The translations under genes were made by a program, and so were the position numbers. A DNA stretch of 36,703 bases from Gammaproteobacteria bacterium (GTDB lineage: Bacteria > Pseudomonadota > Gammaproteobacteria > Steroidobacterales > Steroidobacteraceae). The notes beneath the pieces were generated by a model, which saw nothing but the letters and a program-made list of their open reading frames with translations, ran no database searches and was not told where the DNA came from. The stretch is taken from assembly GCA_011391405.1 (NCBI GenBank), contig JAABQQ010000187.1, positions 1-36,703 on the forward strand, given 5' to 3'. Positions within the stretch are counted from its first letter, which is position 1. Each line of letters opens with the position of its first letter. Shown in pieces: positions 1-9,063 of this stretch.

Positions 1-132
1 AGCGAGACCACGCTCCCCCTGGCTCTGGCTGACTCGCAACCGTTGGCCGCAGCAAGTCACTGGGGCCGGAAGGTTGCGGTACTCGTCGGCATCGGTGCCG
101 CCCTGCTCGTGCTCGCGGTGTTGTCACGCTGA
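1..132 (+). CDS. C-terminal fragment of a membrane-anchored protein
   Basis: This is the last 43 codons of a gene that begins outside the window; frame 1 is open from the first base to a TGA at 130-132. The visible part has a short polar stretch, then Trp-Gly-Arg-Lys, then a hydrophobic helix of about 20 residues, and ends in Ser-Arg. That is the pattern of a C-terminal transmembrane anchor or the last helix of a multi-pass protein. No family can be named from so little sequence. The next gene starts 67 bases downstream on the same strand. Confidence 0.5.
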   Translation, partial: SETTLPLALADSQPLAAASHWGRKVAVLVGIGAALLVLAVLSR

Positions 133-199
133 CTCGGGGTGCCCGCGCCAAGGGCGACCCGGGATCGCTCTTCGCGGGTGGCATGGCTATGATTCGGCC

Positions 200-1840
200 A
201 TGCAGATCCTCGGCAGGGTCCTTGTTTTGCTCGCTCTCGGTGCCGCCTTTTCTGCGGCACCGGCGGATACCCCTCCGCACGTAACCGTTGCGACGGCTGA
301 ATCTGCCTTCCTCGACTACCTCGATGCCGTGGGCGCCGTCGGTTTCATCGAATCGGGCGGTGCGAAGTCGTTTGGCGACAAGGACCTTGCCGCCTGGACG
401 ATGCGGCTCGACGCACAGCGCAAGCAGTTCGACCAGGTGATGTCGCGTATCGAGCCCGACACACTCGACGCCGCCGACCGTGACGCCATTGCATCGATGC
501 GCAGATCGGTGACTGACCTGGCGGCCGACGACACCACTGCGGGCGTGCAGGTCCGCACGTGCGCCGATGCTCAGCGCCGCGACCTCGACTACTCCTCGCT
601 GCGTGCAGCGCTGGTCAGCTGCTACGTCGAGCACGGCAATCGCCTGCAGTTCGACGGCGGCACGATCGATCGCGGCACCGCGCTGCAACTGTTGCACGTC
701 GTCGAGAACCGCGCCGAACGGCAAGCCCTCTTCGCAGCCTTCTTGCCGCTCTGGACGGCGCTCAATGGCCGGGGCGAAGCCGACAGCCCGTATCGGCGCA
801 TGATCGCAATGGCCGCCGCCGACGCGCGCAGGAACGGCTCGCAGATCGATGCGGCCGCTCGCGCCATCGGAGTCCAGACGACGGACGTCGAGCGCTGGCT
901 CGTGCAAGTGCTCGCAGCCTGGCGCGACGCGAATCCCGCCGAGCCCATCGAGCCGTGGGACTTCCGTTACGTCAACGGTGCGGCCAACCGCGAGTTGCAG
1001 GCCCGCATTCCCGCTGCGGCGCTGTTGCCAGTGAATCAGCGCTTTTACCGCGACCTTGGCGCGGATCTCACGCAACTCGGCGTGGTGTTCGACCTCGAAC
1101 CGCGTCCGGACAAGTCGCCGCTCGCCTACTCCGACTTCCTCGTGCGCGGCCGCACGGTGCAGAAGGAATGGCATCGCCCCATTGCGCGAGTGCTCGGAAC
1201 GTACGCGGCCGGCGGCCTGTTCTCGCTCAACGAACTGGTGCACGAGAACGGTCATGCCGTGCACGTGAGCGCAATACACACACGACCTGCCTTCATGGAC
1301 TGGCCCGACACACTCTTTACCGAGGCGTTCGCCGACGTCCCCTCGTGGAGCGTGCATGAACCGGCGTGGCAGAGGCACTATCTGGGAGCAGTCGTTGCTG
1401 AAGCCACGTCGATGCGCGCCTTGTTTGCCAACGTGATGCTGGACGTGGCCTGGTCGTTGTTCGAACTGCGCCTGCTGCGGGACCCGGCACTGGATCCCAA
1501 TGCGGTGTGGACCGACATCACGCACGAGTACCTGCGCGTGGTCCCTCATCCGGAGGTTCCATGGTGGGCCATGCGCGTGCAGCTGGCGGGCAACCCAGGC
1601 TACATGGTCAATTACGGGCTCGGTGCGCTGCTGACGGCCGAGATGCGCGCACGCACGGCGGCAGTGATCGGTCCGTTCGACACCGGCAATCCCCGCTGGT
1701 ACGCCTGGCTGAGCGGGCAACTGCTGCAGTACGGTTCCGAGCGTGACACCCGGCGGTTGCTGCAAGACCTGCTCGGACGACCCCTGTCGCCCGACGCGTT
1801 GCTCGAGCAGATCAAGCGCTGCGGGGCGCACAATCCATGA
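200..1840 (+). CDS. exported M3-like zinc metallopeptidase
   Basis: The protein has 546 residues. The first about 22 form a signal peptide ending near Ala-Pro-Ala, so it should act in the periplasm. A gluzincin site is visible: HENGH at residues 348-352 followed by a Glu at 375 in a Thr-Glu-Ala-Phe context, which would supply the third zinc ligand. The HExGH form and the mostly helical composition point to clan MA, nearest to oligopeptidases of family M3; M2 (ACE-like) is the alternative. The ATG at 200 is chosen because it gives a clean signal peptide; the frame is open further upstream but that part is poor in protein character. It ends 22 bases before an aminotransferase gene and may feed peptide-derived amino acids to that operon, which is inference. 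Confidence 0.8.
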   Translation: MQILGRVLVLLALGAAFSAAPADTPPHVTVATAESAFLDYLDAVGAVGFIESGGAKSFGDKDLAAWTMRLDAQRKQFDQVMSRIEPDTLDAADRDAIASMRRSVTDLAADDTTAGVQVRTCADAQRRDLDYSSLRAALVSCYVEHGNRLQFDGGTIDRGTALQLLHVVENRAERQALFAAFLPLWTALNGRGEADSPYRRMIAMAAADARRNGSQIDAAARAIGVQTTDVERWLVQVLAAWRDANPAEPIEPWDFRYVNGAANRELQARIPAAALLPVNQRFYRDLGADLTQLGVVFDLEPRPDKSPLAYSDFLVRGRTVQKEWHRPIARVLGTYAAGGLFSLNELVHENGHAVHVSAIHTRPAFMDWPDTLFTEAFADVPSWSVHEPAWQRHYLGAVVAEATSMRALFANVMLDVAWSLFELRLLRDPALDPNAVWTDITHEYLRVVPHPEVPWWAMRVQLAGNPGYMVNYGLGALLTAEMRARTAAVIGPFDTGNPRWYAWLSGQLLQYGSERDTRRLLQDLLGRPLSPDALLEQIKRCGAHNP

Positions 1841-1862
1841 TCCTCCCTGCCGCTGAGGCAGC

Positions 1863-3176
1863 ATGACTGTCGAGCGCGAAACCGTCCTGCACAGCTGGTG
1901 CGCGCAATCCACCTGGAACGCGCCGACCGTCGTCGGTGGCGCCGGCGCCTGGCTGCACCTCGAGGATGGCCGCCGCGTGCTCGACATGAGCAGCCTCGCG
2001 GAGTGCAGCAATCTCGGACACCAGCACCCGCGCGTCGTCGCTGCGATCCGCGCGCAGGCCGAGCAGTTGTGCTTCGTGACGAACGCCTGGGGCGCAAAGC
2101 CGCGCGCCGACCTCGCAGCGCGCCTGCTCGAACTGAGCGGATTCGAGGGCGGTCGCGTGTTCTTCACGCTGGGTGGCGCCGACGCCAACGAGCATGCCGT
2201 GAAAATCGTGCGTCAGGCGTTCGGCAAGCTGAAAGGCGTCGTAGTGGCGCGCGATCGCTCCTACCACGGTTCGACGCACCTGGCGATGGCGCTCTCCGGC
2301 GACTCGCGGACGCGCGCCATGGTCGACCCGGACGCGATGGGCGTTACGCACGTCGAACCGCCCTACGCCTACCGCTGCCCTTTCGGCAGCAAGGATGCAG
2401 CGGATTGCGGTGACCTGGCGGCTGCCGCGATCGGGCAACGGATCGATCTGTTCGGCGTCGATTGTGTTGCCGCAGTGATCGCGGAACCGAACGCAGGATC
2501 CAACGGCATCGTCGCTCCGGACAGCTACTGGCCAGCCGTGCGCCGCATCACGCGGCCGCGTGGCATCCCGTTGATCGCCGACGAAGTCATGAGCGGCTTC
2601 GGCCGCTGCGGCGAATGGTTTGCCTGGCAGCGCTACGGCGATGCCGGGCGGCCGGACGTCATCACGCTCGCGAAAGGCCTCACGGGCGCGATGATGCCAC
2701 TGGGTGCCGTGGTGATATCACAGGAGATTGCCGCGCGACTCGAGCACCAGGTGCTCGCCACCGGCCTGACGTACTGCGGGCACCCGTTGTCGTGCGCCGC
2801 GGGCGTGGCCGCCATCGATGCTTACCGCGACGAAGGCCTGATCGAGCGCTCGCGTCAGCTGGGTGCAGAACTGGAGCGTGAACTGCGTCGGCTGGCCGAC
2901 CGACATCGGGTCATCGGCGACGTGCGTGGCGGACACGGCCTGTTTGCCGTGCTCGAACTCGTCGCCGATCGCGACACGCGTGAACCGCTGGCGCCCTGGC
3001 CACAGATGCCGCCGCCACTGGCTGCCTTGCTGCAGGCTGCGCTCGACGTGGGCGTGTCTTTCGGTGCGCGCGGCAACCTGATCCTGGTCGCACCGCCACT
3101 AGTCATCGACGAGCACGACCTCGCCAACGCGCTGGCGCTGCTGGATCGCCTGCTGGCGCGCTACTTCCCCGCCTGA
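1863..3176 (+). CDS. class III PLP-dependent aminotransferase
   Basis: This 437-residue protein matches the class III (omega-amino acid) aminotransferase fold in length and motifs. Asp240 sits in the Ala-Asp-Glu-Val motif that contacts the pyridine nitrogen of PLP, and Lys271 in Leu-Ala-Lys-Gly-Leu is the Schiff-base lysine. The family moves terminal or alpha amino groups of substrates such as GABA, beta-alanine, ornithine, lysine or taurine to a 2-oxo acid; the sequence does not reveal which. It opens the catabolic run and is followed 22 bases later by an aldehyde dehydrogenase, the classic partner that oxidises the semialdehyde made by such a transaminase. A second, clearly different class III enzyme lies at 6427-7755. 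The ATG at 1863 is preceded by a GAGG-like site. Confidence 0.88.
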   Translation: MTVERETVLHSWCAQSTWNAPTVVGGAGAWLHLEDGRRVLDMSSLAECSNLGHQHPRVVAAIRAQAEQLCFVTNAWGAKPRADLAARLLELSGFEGGRVFFTLGGADANEHAVKIVRQAFGKLKGVVVARDRSYHGSTHLAMALSGDSRTRAMVDPDAMGVTHVEPPYAYRCPFGSKDAADCGDLAAAAIGQRIDLFGVDCVAAVIAEPNAGSNGIVAPDSYWPAVRRITRPRGIPLIADEVMSGFGRCGEWFAWQRYGDAGRPDVITLAKGLTGAMMPLGAVVISQEIAARLEHQVLATGLTYCGHPLSCAAGVAAIDAYRDEGLIERSRQLGAELERELRRLADRHRVIGDVRGGHGLFAVLELVADRDTREPLAPWPQMPPPLAALLQAALDVGVSFGARGNLILVAPPLVIDEHDLANALALLDRLLARYFPA

Positions 3177-3198
3177 ACCTCATCAAATCGAGCCTGCC

Positions 3199-4770
3199 AT
3201 GAGCTTCCGCCTCACCTACGCCACGATGTTCGAGCCGCCACCCGAGATGCACGGGCGCTTCGAGGCAGCGCTGGTCACCGTTCGCTCCATGCTCGGCGGG
3301 CGTCACTCGCTGTTCCTGAATGGGGTGGACACGGCCGCTGCGCACTACGTGTCCCATCGCAGCCCGAACGACAGTGACATCCAGCTTGGGGAATTTGCCG
3401 TGGCGACTGAGCAGGACGCTCGCGCCGCCATGGACGCCGCGCACAAGGCGTTCCCTGCCTGGCGCGCCACACCGCCCAGCGAACGAGTGCGCCTGCTGCT
3501 CCGTGTCGCGGACGTCATGGAAGCGCGTGTCTATGAAATCGCTGCCGCACTCGCCCTTGAAGTGGGCAAGAACCGGATGGAAGCGCTCGGCGAGGCGCAG
3601 GAGACGGTCGACTTCTTCCGGCACTACGCCGACGACTTCGAGCAACATGGTTATTACGAGCACGAACTGCCGAACGACCCGTTGCCGAACGTGGTGTCGC
3701 GCAATCGCAGCGTCATGCGCCCCTATGGCGCGTGGGTCGTGATCGCGCCTTTCAATTTTCCGCTCGCGCTTGCCGGTGGTCCGGCTGCCGCGGCGCTCGT
3801 CACCGGCAACACCGTCGTCGTCAAGGGCGCGACGGATACGCCCTGGGCCGGACGCCTCCTGGCGGACTGCATCCGCGACGCCGGCCTGCCACCCGGCGTT
3901 TTTCAGTACCTGTCCGGCTCGGGCCGCGAGGTAGGCGCAGCACTATCGTCGCACGCCGCCACGGCGGGCATCACATTCACGGGATCCGTTGCCGTCGGCA
4001 CGCAGCTGCTGCAGCGCATGGCGTCGGGGCCCTGGCCGCGTCCGTGCATTGCTGAGATGGGCGGCAAAAATCCCTGCATCGTCACGGCGCGGGCCAATCT
4101 CGAAGATGCCGCCGCCGGCATCGTTCGCTCGGCGTACGGCATGGGTGGCCAGAAGTGCTCCGCCTTGTCGCGCCTGTATGTCGACCACGCGGTGGCCGAC
4201 GAACTGATCGAAGGCATGCGCGCGCAGATCGACACGATTCGGATCGGTGACCCCTGCTGTCGCGAGAACTGGCTGGGCCCGGTCATCAATGCGAACGCAA
4301 CGGCGCATTACGCGCGCTACGTGCGTGAACTCCGCGCCGGCGGCGCCACGCTGATCACGGGCGCGGGCATGCTGGATTCGGCAGAGTTCGCGCGCGGTCA
4401 TTACGTGCAACCGGTGCTCGCCGAAGCCCCGATCGCGCATCCGCTGTGGCGGCACGAGATGTTCCTGCCGATCCTCATGCTGCATCGAGTCAGCGATCGC
4501 GAAGAGGCCATGCGGCTCGCGAACGACACCAACCTCGGGCTCACGGCAGGTTTCTACGGCGACGCCGACGAAGTGCCGTGGTTTCACGACAACATCGAAG
4601 CCGGCGTCACCTATGCGAATCGGCGCCAGGGTGCCACGACGGGCGCGTGGCCAGGCTACCAGCCGTTCGGCGGCTGGAAAGGGTCCGGTTCCACCGGCAA
4701 GGCCATCGCCTCGTTCTATTACCTGGCGCAATACCAGCGCGAACAGTCGCGCACGGTGGTCGAACAGTGA
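3199..4770 (+). CDS. aldehyde dehydrogenase, P5C dehydrogenase-like
   Basis: This 523-residue NAD(P)-dependent aldehyde dehydrogenase shows Pro-Phe-Asn-Phe-Pro around Asn186 (oxyanion hole), the general base Glu286 in Glu-Met-Gly-Gly-Lys, and the nucleophile Cys320. The Cys lies in GGQKCSALSR, a context typical of L-glutamate-gamma-semialdehyde (pyrroline-5-carboxylate) dehydrogenases rather than of succinate-semialdehyde enzymes. It should therefore accept a semialdehyde made from a diamino or similar acid, such as glutamate or aminoadipate semialdehyde; the exact substrate is inference. It follows an aminotransferase by 22 bases. Its stop codon overlaps the GTG start of the next gene, so the two are probably translated together. 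No proline dehydrogenase gene is seen nearby, so a role in proline breakdown is not supported. Confidence 0.87.
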   Translation: MSFRLTYATMFEPPPEMHGRFEAALVTVRSMLGGRHSLFLNGVDTAAAHYVSHRSPNDSDIQLGEFAVATEQDARAAMDAAHKAFPAWRATPPSERVRLLLRVADVMEARVYEIAAALALEVGKNRMEALGEAQETVDFFRHYADDFEQHGYYEHELPNDPLPNVVSRNRSVMRPYGAWVVIAPFNFPLALAGGPAAAALVTGNTVVVKGATDTPWAGRLLADCIRDAGLPPGVFQYLSGSGREVGAALSSHAATAGITFTGSVAVGTQLLQRMASGPWPRPCIAEMGGKNPCIVTARANLEDAAAGIVRSAYGMGGQKCSALSRLYVDHAVADELIEGMRAQIDTIRIGDPCCRENWLGPVINANATAHYARYVRELRAGGATLITGAGMLDSAEFARGHYVQPVLAEAPIAHPLWRHEMFLPILMLHRVSDREEAMRLANDTNLGLTAGFYGDADEVPWFHDNIEAGVTYANRRQGATTGAWPGYQPFGGWKGSGSTGKAIASFYYLAQYQREQSRTVVEQ

Positions 4771-5618
4771 CGTCGAAGATCACGACACTGCGTGATGCGA
4801 TCGCCGCGCACGTACGCGACGGCGCCTGCGTTGCGCTCGAAGGCTTCACGCACCTGATCCCGTTCGCGGCGGGACACGAGATCATCCGGCAGGGCCGCCG
4901 CAACCTGCACCTCGTGCGCATGACGCCGGACCTGATCTACGACCAGATGATCGGCATGGGTTGTGCGAGCAAGCTCACGTTCTCCTGGGGTGGCAATCCC
5001 GGCGTTGGCTCGCTGCATCGACTGCGGGATGCCGTCGAACACCAGTGGCCCGCGCCGCTCGCGCTCGACGAGCATACTCACGCGGGCGTGGCCGCAGCCT
5101 ACAGCGCAGGTGCCGCCGGGCTGCCGTTCGCCACGCTGCGCGGCTACCTCGGCACCGACCTGCCGTCCGTCAATCCGCGCATCCGCAGCGTCGACTGCCC
5201 GTTCACGGGCGAACGGCTGGCCGCAGTGCCCGCGCTGAATCCCGACGTCACGATCCTGCATGCACAGCGCGCTGACAGGCGCGGCAACGTGGCGATGTAC
5301 GGCATCGTCGGCGCCCAGCGTGAGGCCGCGTTCGCTGCCCGCACCCTGGTCGTGACGGTCGAGGAAATCGTCGACGAACTGCCGTCCGCCATGAATGGCA
5401 TCGTGCTGCCGCACTGGATCGTGAGTGCCGTGGCGCAATGCCGGGGCGGTGCGTATCCATCTTACGTCCACGGTCATTACGCGCGCGACAACGGCTTCTA
5501 TCAACGCTGGGATACGATCGCGCGCGAACGCGACGGCTTTCTCGCGTGGATGCAGCAGCACGTCCTGGCAAGCCGCGATCACGCGACGTTCCTGGCCAGC
5601 CTGAGGGAGGTCGCATGA
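4767..5618 (+). CDS. class I CoA-transferase, alpha subunit
   Basis: This 283-residue protein resembles the A subunit of family I CoA-transferases, especially the glutaconate CoA-transferase / IpdA branch. It opens with a Gly-Phe-Thr-His-Leu-Ile-Pro-Phe segment near the N-terminus and has the later Leu-Asn-Pro-Asp-Val-Thr-Ile-Leu-His-Ala-Gln segment typical of these subunits. The start is a GTG at 4767 that overlaps the TGA of the aldehyde dehydrogenase (GTGA). The frame runs open upstream within the dehydrogenase gene, but that part is a shadow. The enzyme would form a heterodimer with the next gene and move CoA between an acyl-CoA and a carboxylic acid, presumably one formed by the upstream oxidation step. 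A hydrolase role, as in IpdAB of steroid breakdown, is possible. Confidence 0.85.
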   Translation: MTSKITTLRDAIAAHVRDGACVALEGFTHLIPFAAGHEIIRQGRRNLHLVRMTPDLIYDQMIGMGCASKLTFSWGGNPGVGSLHRLRDAVEHQWPAPLALDEHTHAGVAAAYSAGAAGLPFATLRGYLGTDLPSVNPRIRSVDCPFTGERLAAVPALNPDVTILHAQRADRRGNVAMYGIVGAQREAAFAARTLVVTVEEIVDELPSAMNGIVLPHWIVSAVAQCRGGAYPSYVHGHYARDNGFYQRWDTIARERDGFLAWMQQHVLASRDHATFLASLREVA

Positions 5619-6400
5619 ACGACTGGACCCGCGACGAAATGATGACCGTCGCCGCGGCGCGCCAACTGTGGGACGGTTGCGTCTGTTTCGTCGGCATCGG
5701 CCTGCCAAGTGCCGCGTGCAATCTCGCGCGCCTCACACACGCGCCCGATGTCGTGCTGATCTACGAATCCGGCACGCTCGAGACGCGCCCGGACGTGCTG
5801 CCACTGTCGATCGGCGACGGCGAACTCGCCGATACCGCGGCCTGCGTCATTCCGCTGCCGGAGGTCTTCAGCTACCTGCTGCAGGCCGGCCGCGTGGATG
5901 TGGGTTTTCTTGGCGCTGCGCAGGTGGACAGGTACGGCAATCTGAACAGCACCGTAATCGGTCCGTACGATGCGCCGAAGACCCGCTTGCCCGGCGCGGG
6001 CGGCGCCACGGAGATCGCGGCCCATGCCAGGCAGACGTTCGTGATGCTCAAGGCCACGCCACGCAGCCTCGTCGCACAGCTCGATTTCCGCACCAGCGGT
6101 GGCTTTCTCGAAGGCAACGGTGCTCGTGCGAGAACGTCGATGCGCGGCACCGGCCCGCAGTCCGTGATCACCGACTTCGGCGTGCTGAAACCGCACCCCG
6201 CAAGCGACGAACTGCAACTGTCGGCTCTGTTTGACGGCACGACCGTCGACGAGGCCCGCGCCGCAACCGGCTGGCCACTCAAGGTCGCTGCGACCGTCGA
6301 GACGATTGCGCCGCCGACGAAAATTGAACTTGAAACCCTGCGCGCCTTGCATGCGCGCACCCGCGAGGCGCATCGCCGCCCCGTGCGACTTCCCGCCTGA
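5615..6400 (+). CDS. class I CoA-transferase, beta subunit
   Basis: This 261-residue protein is the partner of the preceding alpha subunit. Glu51-Ser-Gly, in the stretch Leu-Ile-Tyr-Glu-Ser-Gly, occupies the position of the catalytic glutamate that forms the glutamyl-CoA intermediate in family I CoA-transferases. This favours a true transferase over the hydrolase-like branch. Asp-Val-Gly-Phe-Leu-Gly-Ala-Ala-Gln-Val-Asp and the Asn-Leu-Asn-Ser segment are further marks of the family. The ATG at 5615 overlaps the previous stop (ATGA) and is served by a GGGAGG site at 5605-5610, so the two subunits are translationally coupled in equal amounts. A perfect hairpin spans the stop codon (6391-6407). 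Confidence 0.87.
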   Translation: MNDWTRDEMMTVAAARQLWDGCVCFVGIGLPSAACNLARLTHAPDVVLIYESGTLETRPDVLPLSIGDGELADTAACVIPLPEVFSYLLQAGRVDVGFLGAAQVDRYGNLNSTVIGPYDAPKTRLPGAGGATEIAAHARQTFVMLKATPRSLVAQLDFRTSGGFLEGNGARARTSMRGTGPQSVITDFGVLKPHPASDELQLSALFDGTTVDEARAATGWPLKVAATVETIAPPTKIELETLRALHARTREAHRRPVRLPA

Positions 6401-6407
6401 GGCGGGA
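6391..6407 (+). other. perfect hairpin with a stop codon in its loop
   Basis: TCCCGCC at 6391-6397 pairs perfectly with GGCGGGA at 6401-6407. The three-base loop is the TGA stop codon of the CoA-transferase beta gene. No run of T follows, so it is not a standard intrinsic terminator. It may stabilise the upstream message or mark an RNA processing point inside the operon. The next gene starts 20 bases downstream with a good AGGAG site. Confidence 0.5.
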
Positions 6408-6426
6408 TTCCCTCCAGGAGCTTACC

Positions 6427-7755
6427 GTGACGAACCCGCATATCAAGACCGCCCTCCCTGGCCCGAACGCCCGGGCCATGCTCGCGCGCGACGTGTCCGT
6501 CGCTTCGCCCTCCTATCCGCGCGACTATCCGTTCGTGATGTCGCACGGGCGCGGCACCGAGGTCTGGGACGTCGACGGCAATCGCTTCCTCGACTTCGTC
6601 GCCGGCATTGCCGTGTGCTCCACGGGACATGCCCATCCGAAGGTGGTCAATGCCATCAAGGCGGCGGCGGACCAGTTCCTGCACGTCTCGAGTGACTACT
6701 GGCACGAGAACATGACGCACCTGACGGAGCGCCTGGCCGAAGTCGCGCCGATGGGTGAGCCCGTGATGAGCTTCCTGTGCCAGTCCGGCACGGAATCGGT
6801 CGAAGGCGCGATCAAGCTCGCGCGCTACGTGACCGGCCGCCCGCGATTCATCGGCTTTCTCGGCAGCTTCCACGGCCGCACGATGGGGTCGCTCGCGTTC
6901 ACATCGAGCAAGTACACGCAGCAGAAGGGATTCGCGCCGACGATGCCCGGCGTGACGCACGTGCCGTACCCCAATCCGTACCGGCCCCTGTTTGCGGGCG
7001 CGGACCAGGGCAAGGCGGTGCTCGATTACATCCGCATGCTGTTCGAGCGCAACGTCCCGGCGTCCGAAGTTGCCGCGATCCTGATCGAGCCGCTGCAGGG
7101 CGAAGGCGGGTACCTGTGGCCGCCTGAAGGGTTCCTGGCCGGCCTGCGCGCGCTGTGCGACGAGCACGGCATCCTGCTGATCTTCGACGAAGTGCAATCT
7201 GGAGTCGGCCGCACCGGCAGGATGTGGGCGTGCGAGCACTCGGGCGTGAAGCCCGACATCATGACCAGCGCCAAGGGACTCGGCTCCGGCATGCCGATCG
7301 GCGCGATCATCGCGAAGCGAACGATCATGGAGCAGTGGAAGCGCGGCGCGCACGGCAACACGTTCGGCGGCAATCCACTGAGTTGCGCTGCGGCGATCGC
7401 GACGCTCGACCTCGTCCAGTCGGAGTACGCCGCCAACGCGGCGCGCGTGGGCGAGCATTTCATGGGGCGCCTGCGCGAGATGCAACGCGACTACCCGTGC
7501 ATCGGCGAAGTCCGCGGCAGAGGCCTCATGATCGGCATGGAGCTGATCGAGAACGATGCCGAGCGAACCCCCGCGCGGGCGCTGATCGATCGGCTCGTGA
7601 CGCGCGGCTACCACAACGGCCTGCTGCTGCTGTCCTGCGGCGTCAGCACGCTGCGGTTCATGCCCCCGCTGTCGACGACGACCGCCGAAGTCGACGAAGC
7701 CATCGGCATGTTGCGTACCGCGCTCGACGAGGCACTGCAGGGCAAGGGCGCGTGA
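6427..7755 (+). CDS. class III aminotransferase, GabT/OAT-like
   Basis: This 442-residue PLP enzyme is of the acetylornithine / 4-aminobutyrate aminotransferase type. Gly-Thr-Glu-Ser-Val-Glu-Gly near residue 121-127 is the phosphate-binding segment, Asp254 in Phe-Asp-Glu-Val-Gln-Ser-Gly contacts the cofactor, and Lys283 in Ser-Ala-Lys-Gly-Leu is the Schiff-base lysine. It starts at a GTG (6427) with AGGAG at 6416-6420. It differs strongly from the first aminotransferase of the operon, so the two probably act at different steps or on different amines. The amino acid permease follows six bases after its stop. Confidence 0.87.
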   Translation: MTNPHIKTALPGPNARAMLARDVSVASPSYPRDYPFVMSHGRGTEVWDVDGNRFLDFVAGIAVCSTGHAHPKVVNAIKAAADQFLHVSSDYWHENMTHLTERLAEVAPMGEPVMSFLCQSGTESVEGAIKLARYVTGRPRFIGFLGSFHGRTMGSLAFTSSKYTQQKGFAPTMPGVTHVPYPNPYRPLFAGADQGKAVLDYIRMLFERNVPASEVAAILIEPLQGEGGYLWPPEGFLAGLRALCDEHGILLIFDEVQSGVGRTGRMWACEHSGVKPDIMTSAKGLGSGMPIGAIIAKRTIMEQWKRGAHGNTFGGNPLSCAAAIATLDLVQSEYAANAARVGEHFMGRLREMQRDYPCIGEVRGRGLMIGMELIENDAERTPARALIDRLVTRGYHNGLLLLSCGVSTLRFMPPLSTTTAEVDEAIGMLRTALDEALQGKGA

Positions 7756-7761
7756 GGCGAA

Positions 7762-9063
7762 ATGCAACAGCCGAAGGAACTCGGATTCTGGATGTGCACG
7801 GCCCTGGTGGTCGGCAACACGATCGGTATGGGTATCTTCGTGCTGCCGGCATCGCTGGCACCCTACGGCTTCAATGCGATGCTGGGCTGGGGCATCACGG
7901 TGCTGGGCATGACCATGCTCGCGCGCGTGTTCGCGCAACTCGCGCGTGAGTTTCCTGCGGCCGACGGCCCCTACACCTACATCGAGCAGACCACTGGCAA
8001 GCTGCCTGCCTACATCGCGATCTGGTGCTATTGGGTTTCGTGCTGGATCACGAACGCTGCACTGGCGATCGGTCTCGTCGGCTACCTGGGCAAGGTGCTG
8101 CCGGGACTCGATGCAGTGTCGCCGGTCTTGCTCGCCACTGCGCTGATCTGGCTGTTCGTCGGCGTCAACCTGCTCGGGGTGCGCACCGGCGGCGGCGTGC
8201 AGATCGTCACGACCGGGCTGAAACTGCTGCCGATGCTCTTCATCCTCGGCCTCGGTGCGTGGCTGCTGCTCACCGAACCGTCTGTCTACACGCGCCACCC
8301 GCCCACGACTCCGATCACGCTGGAAGCCCTGATGGCAGCGTCCACGATCGCGTTGTTCGCCATGCTCGGCATCGAGTCTGCGGCGGTACCGGCCGGCCGC
8401 GTCCGCGACCCGGAGAAGAACATCCCGCGTTCGACGATCTTCGGCACGATGCTGATGGCCGTCATCTACATCGGCGTGTCGGCGATGGCGATGCTGCTGC
8501 TCGAGCAGGAGCAACTGGCGCGGTCCTCGGCGCCGTTCGCCGACCTGCTCGACCAGTTCGTCGGTGCCGGCAATGGCCGCCTGCTGTCGGTCTTCGTGGT
8601 GATCAGCGGCCTCGGCGCGCTGAACGGCTGGACGCTGCTGGTCAGCGAGCTCACGGCCTCGATGGGACGCCATGGTTTCCTGCCGCAAGCCGTGCGCGGA
8701 CTCAATTCGCGCGGAGCGCCGTGGTTTGCGCTGGTGCTGACCGCCGTGCTCGCCACCGTCATGGTGCTGATGAACTACAGCAAGTCGATGGTCGACGGCT
8801 TCACGTTCCTGTCACAGGTGGTGACGGCCGCCAACCTGCCGCTGTACCTGCTGTGCGCGATCGCGCTCGTGGTGCTGACACGCCGCGGCAAGCGCAAACT
8901 GCCGGGCAGCCTGTTCGTGCTCGGCATCCTCGGTACCGCATACGTCGTCTTCGCTTTCATCGGGCTCGGCCGCGAACCGTTCGTCTGGTCGCTCGTGCTC
9001 GGTGCGGCCGGCCTGCCGCTCTATTGGTTCATGCGCCGACGCCGGGCAGCGGAGTTGCCATGA
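7762..9063 (+). CDS. APC-superfamily amino acid permease, AdiC/PotE-like
   Basis: This 433-residue inner-membrane protein has about 12 hydrophobic helices. The first helix carries Val-Gly-Asn-Thr-Ile-Gly-Met-Gly-Ile-Phe, the broken-helix GxG-type motif that binds the substrate alpha-amino and carboxyl groups in APC carriers. The following Leu-Pro-Ala-Ser-Leu-Ala is like the basic amino acid antiporters AdiC, CadB and PotE. It probably brings in the substrate of the catabolic genes or exchanges it for a product. A cationic amino acid such as lysine, ornithine or arginine is the best guess but rests on family resemblance. Its stop overlaps the start of the next gene (ATGA). Confidence 0.86.
   Translation: MQQPKELGFWMCTALVVGNTIGMGIFVLPASLAPYGFNAMLGWGITVLGMTMLARVFAQLAREFPAADGPYTYIEQTTGKLPAYIAIWCYWVSCWITNAALAIGLVGYLGKVLPGLDAVSPVLLATALIWLFVGVNLLGVRTGGGVQIVTTGLKLLPMLFILGLGAWLLLTEPSVYTRHPPTTPITLEALMAASTIALFAMLGIESAAVPAGRVRDPEKNIPRSTIFGTMLMAVIYIGVSAMAMLLLEQEQLARSSAPFADLLDQFVGAGNGRLLSVFVVISGLGALNGWTLLVSELTASMGRHGFLPQAVRGLNSRGAPWFALVLTAVLATVMVLMNYSKSMVDGFTFLSQVVTAANLPLYLLCAIALVVLTRRGKRKLPGSLFVLGILGTAYVVFAFIGLGREPFVWSLVLGAAGLPLYWFMRRRRAAELP

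Noticed and set aside
5872..8688. A 938-codon open frame on the minus strand opposite the CoA-transferase, aminotransferase and permease genes.
   Set aside because: Its product is dominated by Arg, Ala, His, Asp and Gln with no domains, as expected for the antisense frame of GC-rich coding DNA; the plus-strand genes have clear motifs throughout.
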